In this document: positions 26,563-34,213 of the stretch, piece by piece
Layout: the number at the start of each line of letters is the position of its first letter
Numbering within the stretch: the stretch's first letter is position 1
NCBI RefSeq assembly: GCF_030812885.1
Contig: NZ_JAUSTO010000003.1
Location: forward strand, 62,001-126,000
Direction: 5' to 3'
DNA: 64,000 bases
Origin: Moryella indoligenes
Lineage (GTDB): Bacteria > Bacillota > Clostridia > Lachnospirales > Lachnospiraceae
Program-made: the position numbers and the translations under genes
Notes under the pieces: generated by a model
What the model saw: only the letters and a program-made list of their open reading frames with translations
What the model was told of the DNA's origin: nothing
Database searches by the model: none

Positions 26563-27317
26563 TATCCGAACCTCCCTGTGATGTAATCCTCTGTTCTCCT
26601 GTCTGCCGGACACTCAAACATTTTCTCTGTCGCACCATATTCAACCAGTTCACCCATGAGGAAGAAGGCCGTCCGGTCGGAGATACGCACTGCCTGCTGC
26701 ATATTGTGTGTCACCATGATAATTGTGTAATTTTTCTTTAACTCCTGCACCAGATCTTCAATCTTTGAGGTTGAAATCGGATCAAGTGCACTGGTGGGCT
26801 CATCCATCAGCAGCACATCCGGCTGCACTGCAAGCGCCCTTGCAATGCAGAGCCGCTGCTGCTGCCCTCCGGAGAGCCCCAGTGCGCTTTTTTTCAGTCT
26901 GTCCCTGACCTCGTCCCAGATGGCGGCTGCACGCAGAGCATACTCCACCGCATCATCCAGCTTTGCTCTGGACCGGATCCCATGGGTGCGGGGACCATAG
27001 GCCACATTATCGTATATACTCATAGGAAAAGGATTCGGCTTCTGAAACACCATGCCAATATGCCTTCGCAGATGATTCACATCCACAGCCGCATCGAAAA
27101 TATCTTTCCCCTGATAGCACACCTGACCCGCACACCTCACTTCAGGAATCAGCTCATTCATGCGATTCAGCGTTTTTAAAAAGCTGGATTTTCCGCATCC
27201 AGAGGGTCCGATCAGTGCTGTAATGCTGTGCGCCTCAATCTCCATGCTGATATGCTTCAGTGCCTGTGTATTCCCGTACCACAGACACAGATCTCTGACA
27301 GAAATAATACTGCTCAC
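26562..27317 (-). CDS. pstB: Phosphate ABC transporter ATP-binding protein
   Basis: ATPase driving high-affinity phosphate uptake. The 251-residue protein has Walker A GPSGCGKS near residue 37, the Q loop, the signature LSGGQQQR near residue 147 and Walker B with DEPTSALDP near residue 170. The Pst-specific NRMNELIPEVRCAG follows the Walker A helix. The start codon is GTG, overlapping the pstA stop as GTGA, with AAGGAG six bases upstream. It lies fourth in the pst-pho operon. Confidence 0.97.
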   Translation of the reverse strand: MSSIISVRDLCLWYGNTQALKHISMEIEAHSITALIGPSGCGKSSFLKTLNRMNELIPEVRCAGQVCYQGKDIFDAAVDVNHLRRHIGMVFQKPNPFPMSIYDNVAYGPRTHGIRSRAKLDDAVEYALRAAAIWDEVRDRLKKSALGLSGGQQQRLCIARALAVQPDVLLMDEPTSALDPISTSKIEDLVQELKKNYTIIMVTHNMQQAVRISDRTAFFLMGELVEYGATEKMFECPADRRTEDYITGRFG

Positions 27318-28174
27318 AATATTCTCCTTCTCTTAAAATAACTTCCGGCCACAGCTGCCAAAAGATTGATAAGCAGAATCAGCAGCAATAGAATCGCAGC
27401 AATTGCAAAGGCAATTTGAAACTCTCCCTGTTCTCTGGCATAGACGTAGAGAGCAACTGAAAGAGAGGCTCCCGGACCGGCAAGCCCGGAAACAAAACCG
27501 TTCAGCGTATGAGCAAAACCCGCTGTAAACAGAAGCGCTGCTGACTCTCCGACGATACGCCCCACAGCAAGAATGCAACCCGTAACAATGCCGTCAATGC
27601 AGCCAGGCAGCACCACAGTCCGTATGACTCTCCACTTGCCCGCTCCCAAGCCAAAAGCCCCCTCGCGATAACACTGCGGCACTGTTCTGAGGCTTTCCTG
27701 CGTTGTACGAATGATTACAGGGAGATTCATAATAACCAGAGTCAGGCTGCCTGCAAAAAGAGAAGTTCTCAGTCCTGCAAGCTGACAGAAAACCAGCATC
27801 CCGACAAGACCATAAATAACAGAAGGAATTCCTGACAGCGTTTCCGTCGCATATTCAATGAAACTCACCAGTTTTTTGTGTCTCGCGTATTCCGTCAGAT
27901 ACACAGCGGCGCCAACTCCAAGAGGCAGAACCAGCCCCAGTGTCGCCACAACAAGATAGAGTGTATTCAATATATCCGGCAGTATTCCTATGCGCTGTTC
28001 CCGGTAGCTCGGTCCCGTGAGCAAAAGCTCCCGGCTGATATGTGACAGACCTCTTCCCAGCACATAAAATACAAGAAAGAGCACCAGCGCAACCGTCATC
28101 AGGACAGCCAGTCCCATAAGAATACACATAGCCATACTGTAGCATTTTCTGCTGACGCTGACAGAATCCTTCAT
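27314..28174 (-). CDS. pstA: Phosphate ABC transporter permease PstA
   Basis: One of the two membrane subunits forming the phosphate channel. The 286-residue protein has six hydrophobic helices. The BPD-type permease coupling loop is EGAFGLGAGKWRVIRTVVLPG near residue 195. The SGIPSVIYGLVGM segment near residue 115 is a PstA/PstC hallmark. It starts four bases after pstC ends and overlaps pstB at its own stop. Confidence 0.96.
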   Translation of the reverse strand: MKDSVSVSRKCYSMAMCILMGLAVLMTVALVLFLVFYVLGRGLSHISRELLLTGPSYREQRIGILPDILNTLYLVVATLGLVLPLGVGAAVYLTEYARHKKLVSFIEYATETLSGIPSVIYGLVGMLVFCQLAGLRTSLFAGSLTLVIMNLPVIIRTTQESLRTVPQCYREGAFGLGAGKWRVIRTVVLPGCIDGIVTGCILAVGRIVGESAALLFTAGFAHTLNGFVSGLAGPGASLSVALYVYAREQGEFQIAFAIAAILLLLILLINLLAAVAGSYFKRRRIL

Positions 28175-28178
28175 AAGC

Positions 28179-29051
28179 TCAGTTCCTTTCCCTCTTCAGA
28201 AAAAAATTCAGGACAGCATTAATCAGGAGAATGAAGAGAAAGAGCACCAATGCAATAGAAAACAGCGCCTGCTGATGCAAACTCCCGCTCACGGCATAGG
28301 ACATCTCACTGGACACGGCAGTGGTCAGAAAACGAACACTCTGAAACAGCGAGGGCATATTCGCCACATTTCCGGACACCATGATCACTGCCATCGCCTC
28401 CCCTAAGGCACGTCCCACTCCCAGCGTAATCGCAGCGGCAATCCCGCTTTTTGCAGCCGGAACAGAAACCCTGAAGCAGGTCTCAATTGCATTGGCGCCC
28501 AGTGCGAGCGAAGCATACTCATAATCCCGCGGCACAGCCTCCAGCGCTGTCAGTGACAACTTGATAACAGAGGGAAGAATCATGATTCCAAGCACCAGAA
28601 TGGCGGAGAGGAGACTGGCTCCATCCGGAAGCCGGAACAGATCTCGCACAGCGGGGACCAGCACCAGCATTCCGACAAGTCCATAGACGACCGAGGGAAT
28701 ACCTGCCAGCAGACTCACAGCTCCCTCTATTATGACCCGCATCCCCTTCGGTGCAAATTTGGCCAGATATACCGCTGTAAAAAATCCGGTCGGAACCCCC
28801 AGCAGAACCGCTCCGGCAGTGCCATAGATACTGCTGAGAAGAAACGGCAATATTCCGTAAGAGGGTACAGATTCCAGAGGGGTCCACTTTCCGGAGAGGA
28901 AAAAGCGGCTGAATCCTATCGTCCGCAAGGCCGGCAGACCGGCAAGCAAGAGATAGAAGGTGATCAGGAGCACGCACCCTACTGTAAGCAGCCCCAGAAT
29001 CAAAAATATCGCGTGAATCAGCTGCTCACCGATTTGTCTTCGTCTGTTCAA
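28179..29051 (-). CDS. pstC: Phosphate ABC transporter permease PstC
   Basis: Second membrane subunit of the phosphate importer. The 290-residue protein has six helices, the segment AGIPSVVYGLVGMLVL near residue 115, and a coupling loop (EYASLALGANAIETCFRV near residue 185). The start codon is TTG at 29051, with GGAGG nine bases upstream. A nearby ATG is in another frame and does not give this protein. Confidence 0.95.
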   Translation of the reverse strand: MNRRRQIGEQLIHAIFLILGLLTVGCVLLITFYLLLAGLPALRTIGFSRFFLSGKWTPLESVPSYGILPFLLSSIYGTAGAVLLGVPTGFFTAVYLAKFAPKGMRVIIEGAVSLLAGIPSVVYGLVGMLVLVPAVRDLFRLPDGASLLSAILVLGIMILPSVIKLSLTALEAVPRDYEYASLALGANAIETCFRVSVPAAKSGIAAAITLGVGRALGEAMAVIMVSGNVANMPSLFQSVRFLTTAVSSEMSYAVSGSLHQQALFSIALVLFLFILLINAVLNFFLKRERN

Positions 29052-29094
29052 AATTCATCGCCTCCAAACATGCGGTTCAGTACGCAGCGACGGC

Positions 29095-29913
29095 TCAGTC
29101 AGCAGGAACGACGCCGGTGCCGCTGATGATTTCTCTGGCATCCTCGCTCTGAATATAGTCAAAGAAGGCCTGAGCAGCGGGTGAGATTTCTGCTTTTTCC
29201 CGGGTCACCAGAACAAAGGGCCGCTGCACGGCATAGCTCCCGTCCCTCAGACTCTGTGCATTCGGTGCTATACCATTGATACATACGGCCTTCACCTGTC
29301 CCTTCAGTGAGGCCAGAGAAGCATATCCGATCGCATGCGGATTTGCTGCCACCGTCGTAATCACATCTCCGGTGGAAGTCAGCTCCTGACGGTACCGGCA
29401 GGAGCCCGCGGTCTTTGTGATATTCTCAAAGCCGTCCCGGGTGCCGCTTCCCGCCTCTCTTCCGATCAGAACAATCTCTCCATCTGCTCCCCCGATCTCA
29501 CTCCAATTTTGGATCTCTCCCGTAAAGACAGCTGCCAGCTGCTCTATCGTCATATCGGAGAGAGGATTGTCAGGATGTACAATAACAGCAATACCGTCAT
29601 AGGCCAGAACCGTCTCCCTGAGCCCTTTATTCCTCTCCTCCTCACTCAGACTGCGGCTTGAGAGCCCTATATCACAGCGTCCCTCTGCCACTGCGGTGAT
29701 GCCGCTCCCGGAACCGGTCGGGTTATAAGTAAAGCGAATCTCCGGATGCAGCTCTTCAAAGCTTTCTCCCAGAACTCCTATGACTTTCTCCATAGAGGTG
29801 GAACCATCCGCAGTAACATACCCGGCGGTCTCCTCCACCTGTCTGCCGCCGCATCCCGTCAGCAGCAATATGCCAAGTGCCATTCCTATCATCCGTCCAG
29901 TTTTCTTTTTCAT
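29095..29913 (-). CDS. pstS: Phosphate-binding lipoprotein PstS
   Basis: Extracellular lipid-anchored receptor that hands phosphate to PstCAB. The 272-residue protein has a lipoprotein signal with lipobox LLTGC near residues 18-22. Phosphate-binding loops typical of the family follow: DGSTSMEKVI near residue 37, NPTGSGSGITAV near residue 66, and REAGSGTRDGFENI near residue 152. The start at 29913 has AAAGGAG upstream; a longer reading would have no signal peptide at its start. It is the first gene of the operon, behind Pho-box-like repeats. Confidence 0.96.
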   Translation of the reverse strand: MKKKTGRMIGMALGILLLTGCGGRQVEETAGYVTADGSTSMEKVIGVLGESFEELHPEIRFTYNPTGSGSGITAVAEGRCDIGLSSRSLSEEERNKGLRETVLAYDGIAVIVHPDNPLSDMTIEQLAAVFTGEIQNWSEIGGADGEIVLIGREAGSGTRDGFENITKTAGSCRYRQELTSTGDVITTVAANPHAIGYASLASLKGQVKAVCINGIAPNAQSLRDGSYAVQRPFVLVTREKAEISPAAQAFFDYIQSEDAREIISGTGVVPAD

Positions 29914-29952
29914 TCTCTTCAAGCTCCTTTTATATTTTCTGTTCTGTTCTTT

Positions 29953-30007
29953 ATTGTAGCCATCGCATGTAAAACCCAAAACCACGGGAATGTCAAATCC
30001 ATGTAAA
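29953..30007 (-). promoter_or_regulatory. pstS promoter with Pho-box-like repeats
   Basis: On the minus strand TTTACA (30002-30007) and TTGACA (29991-29996) are exactly 11 bases apart, and a third TTTACA lies at 29968-29973, 23 bases on. This is the TT(A/C)ACA-type, 11-base pattern of PhoP boxes. A -10 box TACAAT (29953-29958) follows with no real -35, as expected for an activator-dependent promoter. Confidence 0.6.
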
Positions 30008-30125
30008 ATATTGCTCCTCTATACTTCAGGCTGTTCTCCGGACAGATGGATGTCTATTGCGGGGAAAACGGCTTTCTCTGGTACAATGCCCCCGACATTG
30101 CGCTGAAATAAAGTCTGTAATCTGT

Positions 30126-30183
30126 ATAAAAAATTGCAGGAGCTGTGTCTTCGACTCTGTAGGCGCGAAGATGCAGTTCCTGC
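30126..30183 (-). terminator. Intrinsic terminator after the zinc-ribbon membrane protein gene
   Basis: On the minus strand GCAGGAACTG...TCTTCG pairs with CGAAGA...CAGCTCCTGC (about 16 pairs with small bulges), followed by AATTTTTTATA. It lies between that gene and the pstS promoter. Confidence 0.7.
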
Positions 30184-30219
30184 ATTGATATGCGGCAGCA
30201 ACAGAAGACAGAAGCCACA

Positions 30220-31461
30220 CTACCTCAACAGCACGGCCTTTGTGATAACCCAGCTGTCCGCACGCATCTCATAGCTGTTGCCACAGTAAGGGCAGCACTT
30301 CTGATGGCTTGCGTCAAAGCTCGCGCCGCAGCTCCTGCACCGCACCAGCGTGATGGAAAATCCGGGATTCGGCCTTATATGCCTGCTTCTCTCTGCAGTA
30401 AATGCGATCCTGTCATTTCTGACAAAGATGCGTCCGTCCACCTCATAGCTGTCATTGGTATATGCCACCAGCTCCAGTCTGCAGAGCTCCGGTGTGAGCT
30501 GCATGCTCCGCACCGTCATGCCGCCTGTGTAGACCATATCTATGATGTCATTGAATTCCGCAGAGCGCTCCTCCCCCTGAAATGCCGAGAGCCTGTCCGC
30601 ATCCTCCGAAAAGATGACCATACGGAGGAATGAGAGCATCTGCCCCTCAAAGTAGCGATAGGAAAAATCCGGATCCAGCGACTTCATAAAGTTTGTAATT
30701 TTTTTCTTTGTAAATACCGCGCGGAGCGGCACATGACGGGCAGAATTTGCCACCAGCATGGACAGCAGAAGCAACGGCCCGGAAAGAAAGTAACCCAGAA
30801 AACCTCCGACCAGCACGGAGCTGATCAGCTTCGTGAGCAGTCCCGTGTGCTCCGCAGCTCCCGTCAGCTCACGCAGGCACATGCTGAGAAAGCAGAGCAG
30901 CATGCAGCACGCCATGATGCAGCAGATCTGCTTCTTTCTGCTCCTTATGCTGTCCATCCGGAGAAAGTAAAAATTGGTCACCTTCGGAAAAAGCTCTGAA
31001 ATCTGAAAGCGGGCATTGCAGTAGGGACATCCTCTCACGAGCTCTGCCACTCTCGCCGTCGCGCCGCAGTTCGGACAGCTGTAAGGCTTTTCGCCTATCC
31101 CATCCGGCGTATCCGCATGGGTGATTGTCTGATACAGAATCTGATCGCTCTTTTTCTGATAGAGACAACGACCGTCTCTGTGATAGCGCACACTCCGCCT
31201 GACAGAGGCATAGACCCACTCATCCTCATAATGATTTCCAGGACAGTGCTGCACTCCCAGTACCTCATCCGTGTACTTCCGAAGCTCCAGCTCATGGTGG
31301 AGCCTCTTTCTCGCGAGCCGCCCGCCCTGAAGCTCCAGATAGTACGCAGTTTCCCTGTCTGCGAGAGCGGGGATATGCCCGCTCTCGCTCCACTGTTGCA
31401 GCTCCTTCGTAAAGCTGTCATAGATAGGATGCTCCGCATCCTGATGGAAATGTATTTTCAT
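30220..31461 (-). CDS. Zinc-ribbon membrane protein with Tim44-like domain
   Basis: Function unknown. The 413-residue protein has a soluble N-terminal part and a zinc ribbon CPNC...CPYC (about residues 128-150). Two membrane segments (about 178-198 and 215-245) follow, then a domain resembling the Tim44-like fold (from ITNFMKSLDPDFSYRYFEGQ near residue 268). A second C-terminal zinc ribbon, CRSC...CPYC, lies near residues 375-395. Bacterial proteins of this layout are membrane-anchored and uncharacterised. The ATG at 31461 is preferred over an upstream TTG. It stands alone between two terminated operons, with a putative promoter upstream. Confidence 0.7.
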   Translation of the reverse strand: MKIHFHQDAEHPIYDSFTKELQQWSESGHIPALADRETAYYLELQGGRLARKRLHHELELRKYTDEVLGVQHCPGNHYEDEWVYASVRRSVRYHRDGRCLYQKKSDQILYQTITHADTPDGIGEKPYSCPNCGATARVAELVRGCPYCNARFQISELFPKVTNFYFLRMDSIRSRKKQICCIMACCMLLCFLSMCLRELTGAAEHTGLLTKLISSVLVGGFLGYFLSGPLLLLSMLVANSARHVPLRAVFTKKKITNFMKSLDPDFSYRYFEGQMLSFLRMVIFSEDADRLSAFQGEERSAEFNDIIDMVYTGGMTVRSMQLTPELCRLELVAYTNDSYEVDGRIFVRNDRIAFTAERSRHIRPNPGFSITLVRCRSCGASFDASHQKCCPYCGNSYEMRADSWVITKAVLLR

Positions 31462-31517
31462 AGCCACAAACCCGGCCTTTCTGTGAAAAATTGCAAGCAA
31501 GGTTAACCATCGCTAAC

Positions 31518-31546
31518 AGGTTAATCATTCTCCTCCATCTTGTCAA
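31518..31546 (-). promoter_or_regulatory. Putative promoter of the zinc-ribbon membrane protein gene
   Basis: Minus-strand TTGACA (31541-31546) and weak TAACCT (31518-31523), 17 bases apart. The -10 region lies in an inverted repeat TTAACC...GGTTAA that could be an operator. Confidence 0.4.
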
Positions 31547-31587
31547 TTGTTTTCACAGGAACATTCTCGATTTTAGAACTGCCGGCA

Positions 31588-31615
31588 TTGAGAAACCCTG
31601 ACTTTGTGCTATAAT
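31588..31615 (+). promoter_or_regulatory. Putative ychF promoter
   Basis: TTGAGA (31588-31593) and consensus TATAAT (31610-31615) separated by 16 bases, about 165 bases upstream of ychF. Confidence 0.6.
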
Positions 31616-31680
31616 ACGAAATTGTATTGCTTTTCTTTTTCAGAACTGAAATAAGACCCGCAAGTGCGCCGCAGGCTGCA

Positions 31681-31769
31681 CAGCTTCAGCAGCAATGTTT
31701 TAAAAGCTGCATAAAAACACAGAGCAAAACAGAAGAAAGGCGGGAAACCTTGAAAATCAGATCTTCCCG
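31681..31769 (+). promoter_or_regulatory. Structured leader of ychF
   Basis: The roughly 165-base leader contains two possible hairpins. CAGCTT/AAGCTG with nested GCAGC/GCTGC lies at 31681-31710, and CGGGAA/TTCCCG at 31741-31769, the latter ending about 18 bases before the ATG. There is no strong ribosome-binding site in the exposed part. No known riboswitch class was recognised. Confidence 0.3.
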
Positions 31770-31787
31770 GACAGGTATATCAGAATC

Positions 31788-32885
31788 ATGAAATTAGGTA
31801 TCGTCGGCCTTCCAAATGTAGGCAAAAGCACTCTATTCAACTCTCTCACAAAGGCAGGGGCCGCTGCGGCGAACTACCCCTTCTGTACCATAGACCCGAA
31901 TGTCGGCATCGTCACTGTTCCGGATGAACGGCTCCAAAAGCTCGGAGAGCTGCACCACTCCAAAAAAGTGACGCCCGCCGTGATCGAGTTTGTGGATATT
32001 GCGGGACTCGTGAAGGGTGCCAGTAAGGGTGAGGGACTGGGAAACCAGTTTCTTGCAAACATCCGCGAATGTGATGCCATCGTCCATGTGGTGCGCTGCT
32101 TCGAGGATGAAAATGTAGTCCATGTGGACGGCTCTGTGGATCCGGTGCGGGATATTGAGACCATCAATCTGGAGCTGGTGTTTGCGGATCTCGAGGTGCT
32201 GGAGCGCCGCATTGCAAAGACGGCACGCTCCGCGATGAACGACAAAAGCTTAAAGAAGGAGCTCGATATACTGAAGGAGCTGAAAACTCTGCTTGAGTCC
32301 GGCCAGCCAGCTTCCGCCTATGCGAGTGAGGACACAGATGTTCTCTCCTTTGTACACTCACTCTGCCTCCTGACGGAGAAACCTGTGATCTTTGCGGCCA
32401 ATGTAAAAGAAGACGAGCTCTCCGACGATGCCGCGTCAAATCCTCATGTGCAGGCGGTCCAGCGCTATGCGGCCGGGCACGGCAGCAAGGTCTTTGTCGT
32501 CTGCGCGCAGATTGAGGAGGAGATCTCCGAGCTGGATGAGGAGGAAAAGGCGGACTACCTCGAAGCACTCGGCATCAGTGAGTCCGGTCTCGACAAGCTG
32601 GTTGCCGCAAGCTATGACCTCCTGGGACTCCTGAGCTTCCTCACCACCGGAGAGGACGAGACCCGAGCCTGGACCATAAAGAAGGGAACCAAGGCACCGC
32701 AGGCCGCAGGAAAGATACACACAGATTTCGAGCGCGGCTTCATCCGCGCCGAAGTGATCAACTACCAGGATCTGCTCGACTGCGGCTCCAACACGGCAGC
32801 AAAGGAAAAAGGGTTGATGCGTCTCGAGGGCAAAGACTACGTCGTGCAGGACGGCGACGTGATTCTGTTCCGCTTCAATGTCTGA
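31788..32885 (+). CDS. ychF: Redox-regulated ATPase YchF
   Basis: OBG-family P-loop protein that hydrolyses ATP rather than GTP and binds the ribosome; it is linked to stress responses. The 365-residue protein has Walker A GLPNVGKST near residue 7, switch II DIAGLVKGAS near residue 67, a coiled-coil insert (about 130-165), and a C-terminal TGS domain (from about 280, with TDFERGFIRAEVI). The length matches the family. The ribosome-binding site before the ATG is weak. It is one of only two plus-strand genes in the first 58 kb. Confidence 0.97.
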   Translation: MKLGIVGLPNVGKSTLFNSLTKAGAAAANYPFCTIDPNVGIVTVPDERLQKLGELHHSKKVTPAVIEFVDIAGLVKGASKGEGLGNQFLANIRECDAIVHVVRCFEDENVVHVDGSVDPVRDIETINLELVFADLEVLERRIAKTARSAMNDKSLKKELDILKELKTLLESGQPASAYASEDTDVLSFVHSLCLLTEKPVIFAANVKEDELSDDAASNPHVQAVQRYAAGHGSKVFVVCAQIEEEISELDEEEKADYLEALGISESGLDKLVAASYDLLGLLSFLTTGEDETRAWTIKKGTKAPQAAGKIHTDFERGFIRAEVINYQDLLDCGSNTAAKEKGLMRLEGKDYVVQDGDVILFRFNV

Positions 32886-32957
32886 GTATTACGCTGTCCA
32901 AGTCCCCTCTCCCATGAAACGGCTTGCGGCCAAAATTCATCCGAACAGTCCAAAAAC

Positions 32958-32989
32958 AGCGCGCCTCGCAAAAAACTGCGAGGCGCGCT
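32958..32989. terminator. Bidirectional terminator between ychF and the TAXI receptor gene
   Basis: Perfect 12-pair stem AGCGCGCCTCGC/GCGAGGCGCGCT with loop AAAAAACT. On the minus strand it is followed by GTTTTTGG, a reasonable T tract; on the plus strand the tail is poor. It best serves the TAXI-TRAP transcript. Confidence 0.75.
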
Positions 32990-33043
32990 GTTCACTCTCC
33001 TGCTGTTAAAAAATCTTCCACTGCTATGATTCCGCTTACTTTC

Positions 33044-34114
33044 TTACTTCAGAAGTCCCACTTCCTTATAATACTTTTCGGCACCCGGGTGAAGCAAAAT
33101 CGGGAGTTCATTGCACATGAAAGACGGATCTCCCAGCGGCGCAAGGGAGGCATTTCCGGCAATCATGTCCTCTGCATTCTCATGCAGGGCCTTCGCCAGA
33201 TTATAGATCAGCTCCTCATCTGCGCTTGCATTGCAGATCACAAGGGTCTTCACGCCGAAGGTGGGAACATCTTTGTCCTGTCCGTTGTAGGTCCCCGCCG
33301 GAATGACCTGCTTGGAATAGGACGGATTCTCCGCGATGACGGCATCGAGCTCCTCATCGGTAAAGCCGAGCCACACGCACTCCTTGGTAACGGATGCGTT
33401 GAGTTGCGCACCGACCGGAGGGCCGGAGAATGCGGCAGCCGCAGTCATGGTGCCGTTGCAGACATTATCCGCGCCATCGCCCAGCGTGACGTTCTGGAAC
33501 TTGGAATTCTCCTCGGTGATACCTGCCGCCTTTAGACCGACCAGTGCGGAGACCTCCGTGGTGGATGCCGCCGGGCCCACGCCAAAGGTGCCGCCCTTCG
33601 CATCATGCAGGAACTCATAGCCACTGCTCTTTAACGCAATCCAGTTGGACATGGAGGCATATACCGCGCCGATACACACGATATCCTCACAGGGCCCCAC
33701 ATTTTCAAATTTCCCCCTGCCCGCAACCGCAGCTGCCGCTGCATCGCCGGAACACATGCCAAGCTCAACCTCACCGTTGTGGACATTCAGCGCATTCTCA
33801 TTGGAGCCGGAGGAGGTGGTCGCATCTACATCCAGCCCCTCGATCGCATTGCCCAGTGTCGTAGCAATGGTTGCCGCTGCCGCGTACATCTGCCCGGTGG
33901 AATCTGCTCCGCTGAGCGTAAGCCGCGGCCCGGAGTAGGTGTAGGCACCGCCGGATGCCGGCGTCTCAGCCGCTGCGCTGCCTGCTGCTTCCGCTGTTGT
34001 CGTCTCCGGAGCTGCTGCGGTTGTCGCGGAAGAACCACCTCCGCAGGCGGTCATCGCCATCGTCATGCTGACTGCAAGAACTGCCGAAACCAAAGAGCGC
34101 ATACTTTTTTTCAT
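33044..34114 (-). CDS. TAXI-family TRAP transporter solute-binding lipoprotein
   Basis: Extracytoplasmic receptor of a TRAP importer; TAXI members often take up organic acids such as C4-dicarboxylates or glutamate, but the ligand is not evident here. The 356-residue protein has a lipoprotein signal ending in MTAC near residue 24 and a low-complexity Ala/Thr/Glu linker. The mature domain starts LTLSGADSTGQMYAAAATIA and contains GSNENALNVHNGEVELGM, the TAXI core. AAGGAG precedes the ATG at 34114. It follows the permease gene by 99 bases and should be co-transcribed. Confidence 0.92.
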   Translation of the reverse strand: MKKSMRSLVSAVLAVSMTMAMTACGGGSSATTAAAPETTTAEAAGSAAAETPASGGAYTYSGPRLTLSGADSTGQMYAAAATIATTLGNAIEGLDVDATTSSGSNENALNVHNGEVELGMCSGDAAAAAVAGRGKFENVGPCEDIVCIGAVYASMSNWIALKSSGYEFLHDAKGGTFGVGPAASTTEVSALVGLKAAGITEENSKFQNVTLGDGADNVCNGTMTAAAAFSGPPVGAQLNASVTKECVWLGFTDEELDAVIAENPSYSKQVIPAGTYNGQDKDVPTFGVKTLVICNASADEELIYNLAKALHENAEDMIAGNASLAPLGDPSFMCNELPILLHPGAEKYYKEVGLLK

Positions 34115-34213
34115 AAACCTTTTCTCCTTTCTCATAGCCTTTTTATCTGCCCGGGAATCTCTTCCCTTAACAACCGGAATCTAATGTTTTCACACAGTGC
34201 TCGCCTCTGCAAA

